Part shown: one piece after another, positions 8,326-16,971 of the stretch | Layout of the letters: the number at the start of each line of letters is the position of its first letter | Numbering within the stretch: the stretch's first letter is position 1 | Source: Streptomyces sp. R302 | GTDB lineage: Bacteria > Actinomycetota > Actinomycetes > Streptomycetales > Streptomycetaceae | NCBI RefSeq assembly: GCF_012927245.1 | Contig: NZ_JABBGE010000008.1 | Span: 434,001-498,000 of the forward strand | Direction of reading: 5' to 3' | DNA length: 64,000 nucleotides | Program-made: the position numbers and the translations under genes | Notes under the pieces: model-generated | Told to the model about the DNA's origin: nothing | The model's input: the letters and a program-made list of their open reading frames with translations, nothing else | Database searches by the model: none

Positions 8326-9429
8326 ATGGCCACCGCCCCCCGTCCCCGCACCACCACCCGCGATCCCGAGGAGCTCGCCGCGCGGCTCACCGCCTGGCTG
8401 CACCGCGGACTGCCCGGGGCCACCGTCTCCGGGCTCGCCGTGCCCGGCTCCAACGGGATGTCCAGCGAGACGCTGCTCTTCGACCTGGAGCACCCGGACG
8501 CCCCGGTACGCGGCTGCGCGCTGCGGCTGGCCGCCGACCCCGGCGCGTACACCGTCTTCCCCGTCTACGACATGGCCCGCCAGCACCGGGTGATGGGGCT
8601 GGTCGCCGAGCACACCGATGTGCCCGTGCCGCGCGTGCTGTGGCTGGAGGAGGACCCGGAACCGCTCGGCGCGCCCTTCTTCGTGATGGCCCGCGCCGAG
8701 GGACGCGTCCCGCCGGACGTCATGCCCTACACGTACGAGGGGAACTGGCTGCACGTCGCCACCGATGCCCAACGGGCCGCCCTGGAGGCGGAGTCGGTGG
8801 GGATCCTCGCCCGGCTGCACGAGCAATTCCCGGCGAAGGAGGCCGAGTTCCTGCTGCCCGAGGGGGAGGGGAGCGCGCTGCGCCGGCACGTCGACGCCCA
8901 ACGCGCCTACTACGCCTGGGTGGTGGAAGGGCTCGCGCCCTCACCGCTCATCGAGGCGGCCTTCGCGCGTCTGGAGGAGCTGTGGCCGGACGACGAGGGT
9001 CCGGCGGTGCTCTGCTGGGGCGACGCGCGGATCGGGAACATCGTCTACGACGGCTTCGCCCCCGCCGCCGTCCTCGACTGGGAGATGGCGGCCTGCGCGC
9101 CCCGCGAGGTCGACCTCGGCTGGACCGTCTACCTCCACCGCTTCTTCCAGGACCTGACCGTGGGCTTCGGCCAGCCGGGCCTGCCCGGCTTCCTGCGCCG
9201 CGAGGCGGTCGAGCGGCGGTACGCCGAACTGACCGGGCACACCCCGCGCGCGATGGAGTTCCACACCCTGTACGCGGCGCTGCGGCACGCGATCGTGATG
9301 CTGAGGATCGCGTACCGCCAGGCGTACTTCGGCGAGGTCGAGGTCCCCGCGGACCCCGACCGGCTGATCCTGCACCACGCCACGCTCGCGGCGATGGTGC
9401 GGGGAAGCTACTGGACCGACGTGGACTAG
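8326..9429 (+). CDS. Phosphotransferase (APH) superfamily protein, ACAD10-like
   Basis: A 367-residue protein with the aminoglycoside phosphotransferase/kinase fold. The catalytic-loop equivalent is CWGDARIGNIVYD and the metal-binding equivalent is VLDWEMA. The N-terminal lobe carries GMSSETLLFDL. Members with this GDARIGN form resemble the APH-like domain of ACAD10 and mycobacterial acyl-CoA-linked kinases rather than drug-resistance enzymes, so the substrate is more likely a small hydroxylated metabolite (inference). ATG 8326 follows GAGGAGA. It is the second gene of an operon with the DUF7064-like gene. Confidence 0.75.
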   Translation: MATAPRPRTTTRDPEELAARLTAWLHRGLPGATVSGLAVPGSNGMSSETLLFDLEHPDAPVRGCALRLAADPGAYTVFPVYDMARQHRVMGLVAEHTDVPVPRVLWLEEDPEPLGAPFFVMARAEGRVPPDVMPYTYEGNWLHVATDAQRAALEAESVGILARLHEQFPAKEAEFLLPEGEGSALRRHVDAQRAYYAWVVEGLAPSPLIEAAFARLEELWPDDEGPAVLCWGDARIGNIVYDGFAPAAVLDWEMAACAPREVDLGWTVYLHRFFQDLTVGFGQPGLPGFLRREAVERRYAELTGHTPRAMEFHTLYAALRHAIVMLRIAYRQAYFGEVEVPADPDRLILHHATLAAMVRGSYWTDVD

Positions 9430-9440
9430 GGTCCCGGGCC

Positions 9441-9809
9441 TCAGGCCGCTCGGCGCAGCTGCGCCGAGCGGATCGGCCGCGAGCCGGGGCCGCCGATGTG
9501 CGAGAACGGCTGGGTCCGCCAGTCGAGTCCCTGGGGGAGCGTCAGCAGGAGCGCGGTGTCCTGCTCCTGGACGCCGGGCTCCGCGTCGGCGGAGTCCGCG
9601 TCGTCGGCGGCCCGGCCGGTGCCCGGACACACCGTCAGGGTGAAGGGGTTCCACGGAGACGGGCAGAGCGCGTGCTCGGGCAGCGCGTCCTCGTCGGCGA
9701 GCAGGGCGATCGGCTGATCGCACTCCGGGCACACCACCCGGTACATCTCAAAGGTGTCGTACGCGTCGAACTCGTCGGACGGCTCGACGGAATCAACGGG
9801 CTCCTGCAT
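9441..9809 (-). CDS. Conserved streptomycete hypothetical with zinc-ribbon-like Cys
   Basis: A 122-residue protein beginning MQEPVDSVEPSDEFDAYDTFEMYRVVCPECDQP. The C-x2-C pair, a later ALCPSPWNPF segment and TVCPGTGRA suggest a small metal-binding fold after an acidic N-terminus. I recognise the opening as common in Streptomyces next to an Lrp-type gene, with no assigned function. The start ATG at 9809 has GGGGAGA upstream on its strand. It diverges from the Lrp regulator across a 225-base gap. Confidence 0.6.
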   Translation of the reverse strand: MQEPVDSVEPSDEFDAYDTFEMYRVVCPECDQPIALLADEDALPEHALCPSPWNPFTLTVCPGTGRAADDADSADAEPGVQEQDTALLLTLPQGLDWRTQPFSHIGGPGSRPIRSAQLRRAA

Positions 9810-10034
9810 GGAGAATCTCCCCCTCGGACCGGTCGGCCGATACTGTGCGGCCGGAACCACAGCAAGCCCTTCCCATACGGAACTCCGCATAACCGTGAGC
9901 GGAGCTCGGATGCCCCGGGCAAACCTGTGGCGTTCGTCACATGCCTGTCGCAGGTGCCCCGTGAAGGCCCATAGCGGTCTATAAGGCTCCCTCCCGGCTG
10001 GGCCCGGGACCCTTCGGCGCAATAGGGTCGGCGC

Positions 10035-10475
10035 ATGGAGGAGCTGGATCGTCAGATCGTCGAGTTGCTCGTCAAGGACGGGCGCATGAGCTACACCGAC
10101 CTGGGCAAGGCCACCGGCCTGTCCACGTCGGCCGTGCATCAGCGCGTCCGCCGTCTGGAGCAGCGCGGAGTCATCCGCGGCTATGCCGCCGTCGTCGACC
10201 CCGAGGCGGTGGGCCTGCCGCTGACCGCCTTCATCTCGGTCAAACCCTTCGACCCCAGCGCCCCCGACGACACCCCCGACCGGCTCGCCGACATCCCCGA
10301 GATCGAGGCCTGCCACAGCGTCGCCGGCGACGAGAACTACATCCTGAAGGTCCGGGTCGCCACGCCCCTGGAGCTGGAGCACCTGCTCAGCCGGATCCGC
10401 TCCCAGGCGCACGTCTCCAGCCGCACCACCGTCGTCCTGTCCACCCCGTACGAAGCCAGGCCGCCCCGCATTTAG
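10035..10475 (+). CDS. Lrp/AsnC-family transcriptional regulator
   Basis: A 146-residue regulator. The N-terminal winged helix (residues ~1-55, MSYTDLGKATGLSTSAVHQRVRRLE) is followed by a RAM/AsnC effector-binding domain (~65-140, with ACHSVAGDENYILKVRV). Family members bind amino acids and form octamers. No Shine-Dalgarno is seen; TAGGGT (10023-10028) ends six bases before the ATG, which suggests a leaderless transcript. The amidohydrolase gene follows nine bases after the stop, so the regulator may control it. The ligand is unknown. Confidence 0.85.
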   Translation: MEELDRQIVELLVKDGRMSYTDLGKATGLSTSAVHQRVRRLEQRGVIRGYAAVVDPEAVGLPLTAFISVKPFDPSAPDDTPDRLADIPEIEACHSVAGDENYILKVRVATPLELEHLLSRIRSQAHVSSRTTVVLSTPYEARPPRI

Positions 10476-10484
10476 CCTGGTCGC

Positions 10485-12113
10485 ATGAGCGAAAGCCTGA
10501 ACTCCGGCGAACACCGCACCGTGCTGCTGCGCGGTGGAGAAGTCCACAGCCCCGCCGACCCCTTCGCCACCGCCATGGTGGTGGAGCGCGGTCACGTCGC
10601 CTGGGTGGGCGAGGAGGGCGCCGCCGACGCCTTCGCCTCAGGCGTGGACGAGGTGATCGACCTGGAGGGCGCGCTCGTCGCCCCGGCCTTCGTGGACGCC
10701 CACGTCCACACCACGGCCACCGGCTTCGCCCTCACCGGCCTCGACCTCTCCTCCGCCGCCTCGCTCGCCGAGGCGGCGGAGCTGATCCGCGCGCACGCCG
10801 CCGCCCGTCCCGGGGACCGCATCCTCATCGGGCACGGCTGGGACGCCTCCCGCTGGCCCGAGCGGCGCCCGCTCACCCGCGAGGAGCTGGACGGCCTGAC
10901 CGGCGGCCGCCCGCTCTACCTCACCCGGATCGACGTCCACTCGGCCGTCGTCACCACCGCGCTGCTCGACCTCGTCCCCGGCGTGCGGGAGCTCGACGGC
11001 TTCCACGAGGGGCGCGCGCCGCTCACCGGCGACGCCCGCCACGCGGTCCGCGCCGCCGCCTTCGCCGCCGTCTCCCCGGCCCAGCGCGCCGAGGCCCAGC
11101 GCGCCGCCCGCGCCCACGCCGCCTCCCTCGGCATCGGCACCCTCCACGAGTGCGGCGGGCCGCGGATCTCCTCCGAGGACGACTTCACCGGCCTCCTCGA
11201 CCTCGCCCGCAGTGAGCCCGGCCCCCGGGTGGTCGGCTACTGGGCCGACCTGGACATCGAGCGGGCCCGGGCGCTCGGCGCCCTCGGCGCGGCCGGCGAC
11301 CTCTTCGCCGACGGCTCCCTCGGCTCGCACACCGCCTGCCTCCACGAGCCGTACGCGGACTCGGCCGGTCACACCGGGGCCGCCCACCTGGACGCCGCCG
11401 CGGTCGCCGCGCACGTCGTCGCCTGCACCGAGGCGGGGCTCCAGGCCGGCTTCCACGCCATCGGCGACGCCGCGGTGAGCGCCGTCGTGGACGGCGTCAG
11501 GGCCGCCTCCGAGAAGCTCGGCCTGGCCCGGATCCGGGCCGCCCGGCACCGCGTCGAGCACGCCGAGATGCTGACCCCCGAGACGGTCGCCGCCTTCGCC
11601 GAGCTCGGCCTGACCGCCTCCGTCCAGCCCGCCTTCGACGCCCTGTGGGGCGGCGAGGACGGCATGTACGCCGAGCGGCTCGGCGCCGAGCGGGCCCGCA
11701 CCCTCAACCCGTACGCGGCCCTGCTGCGGGCCGGCGTGCCGCTGGCCTTCGGCTCGGACAGCCCGGTCACCCCGCTCGACCCGTGGGGGACCGTCCGGGC
11801 CGCCGCCTTCCACCGCACCCCCGAGCACCGGATCTCGGTCCGGGCGGCCTTCACCGCCCACACGCGCGGCGGCTGGCGCGCGGTCGGCCGGGACGACGCC
11901 GGCATCCTGGTGCCGGGCGCGCCCGCCGACTACGCGATCTGGCGGACCGGCGACCTGGTCGTCCAGGCGCCCGACGACCGGGTGGCCCGCTGGTCCACCG
12001 ACCCCCGGTCCGGAACACCCGGTCTGCCCGATCTGTCCCCCGGGGTCGAGCTCCCCGTCTGCCTGCGGACGGTCGTGTACGGACAGACGGTTTTCGTACG
12101 GCCGAACGAGTGA
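10485..12113 (+). CDS. YtcJ-like amidohydrolase
   Basis: A 542-residue metal-dependent hydrolase of the amidohydrolase_3/YtcJ group. The metal ligands are visible as VDAHVHTT (residues ~67-74), HAIGDAA, RHRVEHAEM and SDSPVTPLDPW. The N-terminal beta-sandwich carries GGEVHSPADP. Family members hydrolyse N-acyl or cyclic amides; substrate cannot be assigned. It is cytoplasmic with no signal peptide. The gene follows the Lrp regulator by nine bases and has no ribosome site, but TAGCCT (10473-10478) lies six bases before the ATG, so it may also have its own leaderless promoter. Confidence 0.8.
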   Translation: MSESLNSGEHRTVLLRGGEVHSPADPFATAMVVERGHVAWVGEEGAADAFASGVDEVIDLEGALVAPAFVDAHVHTTATGFALTGLDLSSAASLAEAAELIRAHAAARPGDRILIGHGWDASRWPERRPLTREELDGLTGGRPLYLTRIDVHSAVVTTALLDLVPGVRELDGFHEGRAPLTGDARHAVRAAAFAAVSPAQRAEAQRAARAHAASLGIGTLHECGGPRISSEDDFTGLLDLARSEPGPRVVGYWADLDIERARALGALGAAGDLFADGSLGSHTACLHEPYADSAGHTGAAHLDAAAVAAHVVACTEAGLQAGFHAIGDAAVSAVVDGVRAASEKLGLARIRAARHRVEHAEMLTPETVAAFAELGLTASVQPAFDALWGGEDGMYAERLGAERARTLNPYAALLRAGVPLAFGSDSPVTPLDPWGTVRAAAFHRTPEHRISVRAAFTAHTRGGWRAVGRDDAGILVPGAPADYAIWRTGDLVVQAPDDRVARWSTDPRSGTPGLPDLSPGVELPVCLRTVVYGQTVFVRPNE

Positions 12114-12557
12114 TGTGCGGTTGACGATCACCCGGATGTACGCACCACGGGTTCGTCCCCGACCTGCGGATCTTCCCGTCCGGCCTGCGGCTTCTCGGGA
12201 ACCCCGCAGGTCAAACGGGTGTTGACAGCCGACCGCCATGGCCCGGTAGGTTCTCCCGCGTCCACCACAGGACGTCCGACCGGACCACACCTCCTCGCCC
12301 GCGCCGACCGCCGCCCGCGCCTCGGCCCGCGAGGGAAGGTTTCACCGGCGGAAGGTGCGACCCGGGTGGGGCCCGGACGTTCAGTAGACAACGGCCTTGT
12401 GTCGATCCGCAGCCGGCGGGTCCCGGGTCGGACCGAAGGACGTCGGGCCCCGCACCGCACCCCGTACCGGGGTCGCACGTCTCACACCCCGCAGGACCAG
12501 ACCACGTCGGAGACCTCGCTAAGGTGGGGGCCTGTGTCTGTATCCGAAGGGGCAGTA
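12114..12557. other. Intergenic region upstream of ppm1
   Basis: A 444-base non-coding stretch. It contains CCTGCGG and CCGCAGG inverted elements near 12160-12210, the promoter-like pair at 12222-12252, and then a long leader of about 300 bases before the GTG. A second TAnnnT box (TAAGGT near 12519) could mark a closer promoter. No reading frame is convincing. Confidence 0.4.
12222..12252 (+). promoter_or_regulatory. Putative vegetative promoter TTGACA-N19-TAGGTT
   Basis: TTGACA at 12222-12227 is an exact -35 consensus and TAGGTT at 12247-12252 fits the TAnnnT -10 pattern. The 19-base spacing is slightly long. It would drive ppm1 with a long 5' leader. Confidence 0.4.
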
Positions 12558-13334
12558 GTGAACGACGGTGGCGTGAGGCGTTACGGCCCGCTCGGCAAGG
12601 CCTTGGTGATCATTCCGACCTACAACGAGGCGGACAACATCAGGCCGATCGTCGCGCGGGTGCGGGAGGCCGTCCCTGAGGCGCACATCCTCGTCGCCGA
12701 CGACAACAGCCCCGACGGCACCGGCAAGTTCGCCGACGAGCTCGCGGCCGACGACGACCACGTCCACGTCCTGCACCGCAAGGGCAAGGAGGGGCTGGGC
12801 GCCGCCTACCTCGCGGGCTTCCGCTGGGGCATGGAGCACGGCTACGAGGTCCTCGTCGAGATGGACGCCGACGGCTCCCACCAGCCCGAGGAGCTGCCCC
12901 GGCTGCTCACCGCGCTCAAGGGCGCCGACCTCGTCCTCGGCTCCCGCTGGGTGCCTGGCGGCCGGATCGTGAACTGGCCGAAGTCCCGCGAGTTCATCTC
13001 GCGCGGCGGCAGCCTGTACTCCCGCCTCATGCTCGACGTACCGATCCGCGACGTCACCGGCGGCTACCGCGCCTTCCGCAAGGAGACCCTGGAGGGCCTC
13101 GGCCTGGAGGACGTCGCCTCGGCCGGCTACTGCTTCCAGGTCGACCTCGCCCGCCGCGCCGTCGCCGCCGGCTTCCACGTCGTCGAGGTCCCCATCACCT
13201 TCGTCGAGCGCGAGATCGGCGACTCCAAGATGAGCCGCAACATCGTCGTCGAGGCCCTCTGGCGGGTCACCGGCTGGGGCGTCACCGCCCGCGCCGAGAA
13301 GCTCTCCAAGGCCCTGGGCCGCAAGAGCGCCTGA
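12558..13334 (+). CDS. ppm1: Polyprenol monophosphomannose synthase
   Basis: A 258-residue GT2-family glycosyltransferase. It transfers mannose from GDP-mannose to polyprenyl phosphate, giving the donor for protein O-mannosylation and glycolipids at the membrane. Motifs: IIPTYNEADNI near the N-terminus, VADDNSPDGTG, the metal-binding DADGSHQ, GSRWVPGG and a late ITFVERE-GDSKMS. It lacks the C-terminal membrane domain of some bacterial forms and matches the soluble Ppm1 of Streptomyces. GTG 12558 is chosen with GAAGGGG 6-13 bases upstream; an in-frame GTG at 12534 is possible. In S. coelicolor the orthologue (SCO1423) is needed for phage phiC31 infection. Confidence 0.9.
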   Translation: MNDGGVRRYGPLGKALVIIPTYNEADNIRPIVARVREAVPEAHILVADDNSPDGTGKFADELAADDDHVHVLHRKGKEGLGAAYLAGFRWGMEHGYEVLVEMDADGSHQPEELPRLLTALKGADLVLGSRWVPGGRIVNWPKSREFISRGGSLYSRLMLDVPIRDVTGGYRAFRKETLEGLGLEDVASAGYCFQVDLARRAVAAGFHVVEVPITFVEREIGDSKMSRNIVVEALWRVTGWGVTARAEKLSKALGRKSA

Positions 13335-13345
13335 CGTCACGGACG

Positions 13346-13380
13346 GCCCGGCCCCACGGGGCCGGGCTGATCTTTTCCTT
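13346..13380 (+). terminator. Rho-independent terminator after ppm1
   Basis: GCCCGGCCCC (13346-13355) pairs with GGGGCCGGGC (13358-13367), a 10-bp GC stem, followed by the T-rich TCTTTTCCTT. Confidence 0.85.
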
Positions 13381-13417
13381 ACGACGTTTTTCCGGCGTCC
13401 CAGGCACACTGGAGCGC

Positions 13418-14014
13418 ATGACGACCGGCGTACCGTCCTCCTCCGCTCCCCGGCGCTCCCGGGCCCGCACCCTCCTTCCGCTGGGCCTGGCCGCCTGGCT
13501 GGTCCTGGAGATCTGGCTGCTCACCGTCGTCGCGAACGCGGCCGGCGGGCTCACCGTGCTGCTCCTGCTGATCGGCGGCGCCGTGCTCGGCACCGTGGTG
13601 ATCAAGCGGGCCGGACGCCGGGCCTTCGCCAACCTCACCTCCACCTTCCAGCAGGCCCAGGCCGCCGCCCAGAGCGGTACGGCTCCGAGCGAGGCCGACC
13701 GCAAGGGCGCCGAGGACCGCAACGGCTTCCTGATGCTCGGCGGGCTGCTCCTGATGATCCCCGGGCTCCTCTCCGACGTCGCCGGACTGCTGCTGCTCGT
13801 GCCCCCGGTGCGTACGGCCCTCGGGCGTGCCGCGGAGAGGGCGGTCGAGCGCCGGATGGCCGCGGCGCCTCCCGGCAGCCTCCAGGACGCCTTCCAGCAG
13901 GCCCGTATGCACCGCCCGGACGGGAAGGTGGTGCAGGGCGAGGTCATCCGCGACGACGCCCCCCAGGGGCCGTACGGCCCCGCCGACGACCGCCGCCCGC
14001 CGCTGACGCCCTGA
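13418..14014 (+). CDS. fxsA: FxsA family membrane protein
   Basis: A 198-residue membrane protein of the FxsA family. A short basic N-terminus is followed by hydrophobic helices at ~20-58 (LLPLGLAAWLVLEIWLL and a second Gly/Leu-rich one) and ~103-130 (GFLMLGGLLLMIPGLLSDVAG, the family signature), then an amphipathic helix and a polar C-terminal tail. In E. coli FxsA relieves F-plasmid exclusion of phage T7; its cellular function in actinobacteria is not established. It sits between ppm1 and rbpA in the conserved streptomycete order. Confidence 0.85.
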   Translation: MTTGVPSSSAPRRSRARTLLPLGLAAWLVLEIWLLTVVANAAGGLTVLLLLIGGAVLGTVVIKRAGRRAFANLTSTFQQAQAAAQSGTAPSEADRKGAEDRNGFLMLGGLLLMIPGLLSDVAGLLLLVPPVRTALGRAAERAVERRMAAAPPGSLQDAFQQARMHRPDGKVVQGEVIRDDAPQGPYGPADDRRPPLTP

Positions 14015-14087
14015 CCGGGCGCGTACGACCACCCCCCGAAGAGGCCGGGTACGGGCCGACCGACCCGGCCGCGTGCGAGTGCGGGAA

Positions 14088-14132
14088 CGCCGAGGGGCCC
14101 GGTACACGGATCGTGTACCGGGCCCCTCGGCG
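14088..14132. terminator. Bidirectional terminator between fxsA and rbpA
   Basis: A perfect 20-bp stem (14088-14107 with 14113-14132) and a 5-base loop, flanked by GTTTCTCTT on the right. It separates two convergent genes. Confidence 0.9.
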
Positions 14133-14153
14133 TTTCTCTTGCCGGGTCGTCCG

Positions 14154-14528
14154 TCAGGCGGACTTGCGGCTGTCGCGCGGATGCACCGCGATGTTCATGG
14201 CGCCGGAGCGCAGGACGGCCAGCCTCTCGGCGAGGACCTCCTCCAGCTCCTCACGGGTACGCCGCTCCATGAGCATGTCCCAGTGCGTACGCGCCGGCTT
14301 GCCCTTCTTCTCCTCGGGTCCGTCGCCGTCCACCAGGAGAGCCTGGATTCCGCAGACCTTGCATTCCCACTCCGGCGGAATTTCCGCCTCCACCGAGAAG
14401 GGCATCTCAAAACGATGGCCCTTCTCGCATGCGTACTCCACGGCCTGGCGAGGTGCCAGATCGATGCCGCGGTCGGTCTCGTAGCTGGTCACCACGAGGC
14501 GCGTGCCGCGAAGAGCTCGCTCACTCAT
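14154..14528 (-). CDS. rbpA: RNA polymerase-binding protein RbpA
   Basis: A 124-residue actinobacterial RNA polymerase-binding protein that stabilises holoenzyme with the principal sigma factor and promotes open-complex formation. The order of parts fits RbpA: an N-terminal tail, a core domain with cysteines (YACEKGH and WECKVCG) that binds zinc in S. coelicolor, and a C-terminal sigma-interaction helix (THWDMLMERRTREELEEVLAERL). Full length for the family. Translation starts at ATG 14528. An exact SigR-type promoter lies 62-87 bases upstream, matching the known thiol-oxidative induction of rbpA (SCO1421) in S. coelicolor. Confidence 0.97.
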   Translation of the reverse strand: MSERALRGTRLVVTSYETDRGIDLAPRQAVEYACEKGHRFEMPFSVEAEIPPEWECKVCGIQALLVDGDGPEEKKGKPARTHWDMLMERRTREELEEVLAERLAVLRSGAMNIAVHPRDSRKSA

Positions 14529-14589
14529 GAATCGTGCCTCCCGGGCTTGTCGCCCACAGGACAGGTGTCGCTGTCGTCGTCATCCGGTC

Positions 14590-14615
14590 AACGTCCGGTC
14601 GGCGAGAAAGATTCC
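14590..14615 (-). promoter_or_regulatory. SigR promoter (GGAAT-N18-GTT) of rbpA
   Basis: On the minus strand GGAAT (14615-14611) and GTT (14592-14590) are separated by exactly 18 bases, the consensus for the disulphide-stress sigma factor SigR. rbpA is an established member of the SigR regulon. Confidence 0.85.
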
Positions 14616-14783
14616 CGTTCCGGGTAATGCGTCGCCCGTCGTGCCGCCCCTTGTTGTACCCACCAGTGCCCGTTTTGTCACATCTGGCGGCAGATGTAAC
14701 TTGTGGTCTTCACCAAAGCAGCACGCAGTAACGGTCCGCCTGGCAGGCCAAACGCGTACACTACCGGCCTTTCACTTCCGCGT

Positions 14784-16157
14784 CTAAATTCGCTCGGGTA
14801 CGACATTGCCCGCCTCCCGTGCCGCCTCGCGCACCGGCACCCGCGCGAGGAGGACGAATCCGGCCACGAAGAAGATCACCAGGGAGATGATGGCAGCTCG
14901 ATAGCTTCCGGTCAGCTGGTTCACGAGCCCGAACACCAGAGGGCCGAGCCAGCTCAGTCCCCGGTCGCTCAGCTCGTACGCCGAGAAGTACTCCGCCTCC
15001 TTGCCCTCGGGCACCGTGTGCGAGAACAACGAGCGCGACAGCGCCTGCGTCCCGCCCATCACGAGGCCGATGGCCGCCGCCAGGCAGTAGAAGAAGAGCG
15101 GCGCCCCGGCCGGCAGGAAGTACCCCCCGAGCAGGATGAGGGTCCACACGACCAGCGCGCCCAGGATCGTCCGCTTGGCTCCGTGCGTCCGGGCGAGCCG
15201 GCCCATCGCGAGCGCTCCGGCGACCGCGAGCACCTGGACGAGCAGGACCGCCGTGATGAGCGTCGTCTGCTCCAGGCCCAGCTCGTTCTTGCCGAAGACG
15301 GCCGCCTGCGAGATCACCGTCTGGACCCCGTCGTTGTAGACCAGGTAGGCGAGCAGGAAGGCGAGCGTCTTCGGGTGGTTGCGCATGTCCACGAGCGTCG
15401 CCCGCAGCTGGCGCCAGCCGGCCCCGACCGCGCCCGTCCCGTCCGCCGGGGCCGCGCCGGCCGGTGGCAGCCGCCGGTCGCGCAGCCGCCGCAGCGGGAT
15501 CAGCGCGAAGGCGCCCCACCAGAGCCCCGCGGAGGCCAGGCAGATCCGGACCGCCTCGCCCGCCGACAGGCCGAAGGACTCGTGGCCCGAGTACAGGACC
15601 AGGTTGAGCACCAGGACCAGCGCGCCCGAGGTGTAGCCGAAGGCCCAGCCGCGCGAGGAGACCGCGTCCCGCTCCTCCGGCTCGGCGATCTGGGGCAGAT
15701 AGGAGTTGTAGAGCATCATCGACACCGCGAGCGCGGCGTTCGCGACGATCAGCAGGAGGGCGCCGAGCAGATAGCGGTCGTCCTTCAGGAAGAACATGCA
15801 GGTCGTCGCGATCGCCCCGAGGTAGGCGGCCGCCGCGAGCAGCGGCTTCTTCCGGCCCGACCGGTCGGCCGCCGCGCTCATCAGAGGCATCGCGACGATG
15901 GCCACCACGAGCGAGAGCGACACCGCGTAGGCGAAGAGCGAGTCGACGTGCACCGGGATGCCGAGCGGGTACACGTGCGTCCCGCCGCCGGCGGCCGTCT
16001 TCGCCAGCTCGTTCAGGTACGGACCCAGGAACACGGTCACGACGCTGGTCGAGTAGACGGAGCAGGCGAAGTCGTAGAAGTACCAGCCGCGCTGCTCCCG
16101 TCTGCGCTCGGCCGGATCGGTGATGGGCCCCTCGGGCCCGGTCGTCTCGGCGGTCAC
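14784..16157 (-). CDS. UMF1/Atg22-type MFS transporter
   Basis: A 457-residue multi-pass inner-membrane protein. Near the N-terminus it carries GWYFYDFACSVYSTSVVTVFLGPYL, the signature of the UMF1 branch of the major facilitator superfamily (related to yeast vacuolar Atg22). Hydrophobic helices run through most of the length, with a central loop near 215-245. The typical MFS loop motif appears as AAADRSGRKKPLL. The substrate is unknown; amino-acid efflux is suggested only by the yeast relative. Start is GTG 16157. The GDPD gene lies upstream on the same strand, with a 49-base gap. Confidence 0.85.
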   Translation of the reverse strand: MTAETTGPEGPITDPAERRREQRGWYFYDFACSVYSTSVVTVFLGPYLNELAKTAAGGGTHVYPLGIPVHVDSLFAYAVSLSLVVAIVAMPLMSAAADRSGRKKPLLAAAAYLGAIATTCMFFLKDDRYLLGALLLIVANAALAVSMMLYNSYLPQIAEPEERDAVSSRGWAFGYTSGALVLVLNLVLYSGHESFGLSAGEAVRICLASAGLWWGAFALIPLRRLRDRRLPPAGAAPADGTGAVGAGWRQLRATLVDMRNHPKTLAFLLAYLVYNDGVQTVISQAAVFGKNELGLEQTTLITAVLLVQVLAVAGALAMGRLARTHGAKRTILGALVVWTLILLGGYFLPAGAPLFFYCLAAAIGLVMGGTQALSRSLFSHTVPEGKEAEYFSAYELSDRGLSWLGPLVFGLVNQLTGSYRAAIISLVIFFVAGFVLLARVPVREAAREAGNVVPERI

Positions 16158-16206
16158 GGCCGCACGCCCCCCTCGTTCGTCCCCGTCCCCGGATGCCCGC
16201 TCGCCC

Positions 16207-16971
16207 TCAGGCCCATGCCCCGCGGGCGGTGAGGACCTCGCGCAGCGTCTCCAGATGATCGGTCATGATGCCATCGACCCCCAGGTCGAGGAGAGAGTCC
16301 ATGCGCTCCGGGTCGTTCACGGTCCACACGTGCACCTGGAGGCCGCGCGCGTGCGCCGCCCGGACGAAACGGCGGTCCACCACGCGGATCCCGCCCTGCG
16401 TCTCCGGGACCTGCGCCGCCACCGCGCCGGCCCGCAGCGGGGCCGGCAGGCCGAGCGAGCGCAGCCGCAGGGCCGCGACGCCGGTCACGCCGTACGAGGT
16501 GGCCAGGCGCGGGCCCGCGACGCGCTGGGCGCGGGCGATCCTGGCCTCGGTGAAGGAGCTGACGAGGACCCGGTCCCAGGCGTCGGTGCGGGAGATCAGG
16601 TCGACCAGCGGGGCGAGCGCCGACTCCGTCTTCAGGTCCACGTTCCAGCGGGCCTCGGGGAACTCCTGGAGCAGGTCCTCGAAGAGCGGAAGCGGCTCCT
16701 TGCCGGCCACCCGGGCCTCCCGCACCGCCGCCCACGGCAGGTCCCTGATCCGGCCCGGGGCGTCCGTCACCCGGTCCAGGGTCGCGTCGTGGAAGGCCAC
16801 CAGAACGCCGTCGGCGGTGGTGTGCACATCGGTCTCGAAGTAGCGGTAGCCCGCCGCGGCGGCCCGGCGGAAGGCCGCCGCGGTGTTCTCCAGGCCGTCC
16901 GCCGTGCCGCCCCGGTGGGCGAAGGGCAGGGGGAGCGGGTGGTCGAGATAGGGGTGTCGTACGCGAGTCAC
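16207..16971 (-). CDS. Glycerophosphodiester phosphodiesterase
   Basis: A 254-residue TIM-barrel enzyme that hydrolyses glycerophosphodiesters to glycerol-3-phosphate and an alcohol. Catalytic signatures are FAHRGGTADGLENT (His-Arg pair and Glu), YFETDVHTTADGVLVAFHD (Glu, Asp and second catalytic His) and LKTES. No signal peptide, so it is the cytoplasmic type. GTG 16971 overlaps the stop of the upstream membrane-protein gene by four bases, giving translational coupling. It is co-oriented with the UMF1 transporter. Confidence 0.9.
   Translation of the reverse strand: MTRVRHPYLDHPLPLPFAHRGGTADGLENTAAAFRRAAAAGYRYFETDVHTTADGVLVAFHDATLDRVTDAPGRIRDLPWAAVREARVAGKEPLPLFEDLLQEFPEARWNVDLKTESALAPLVDLISRTDAWDRVLVSSFTEARIARAQRVAGPRLATSYGVTGVAALRLRSLGLPAPLRAGAVAAQVPETQGGIRVVDRRFVRAAHARGLQVHVWTVNDPERMDSLLDLGVDGIMTDHLETLREVLTARGAWA

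Noticed and set aside
8326..9429. Aminoglycoside resistance gene
   Set aside because: The GDARIGN form and pairing with a DUF7064-like gene point to the ACAD10-like metabolic branch of the APH superfamily.
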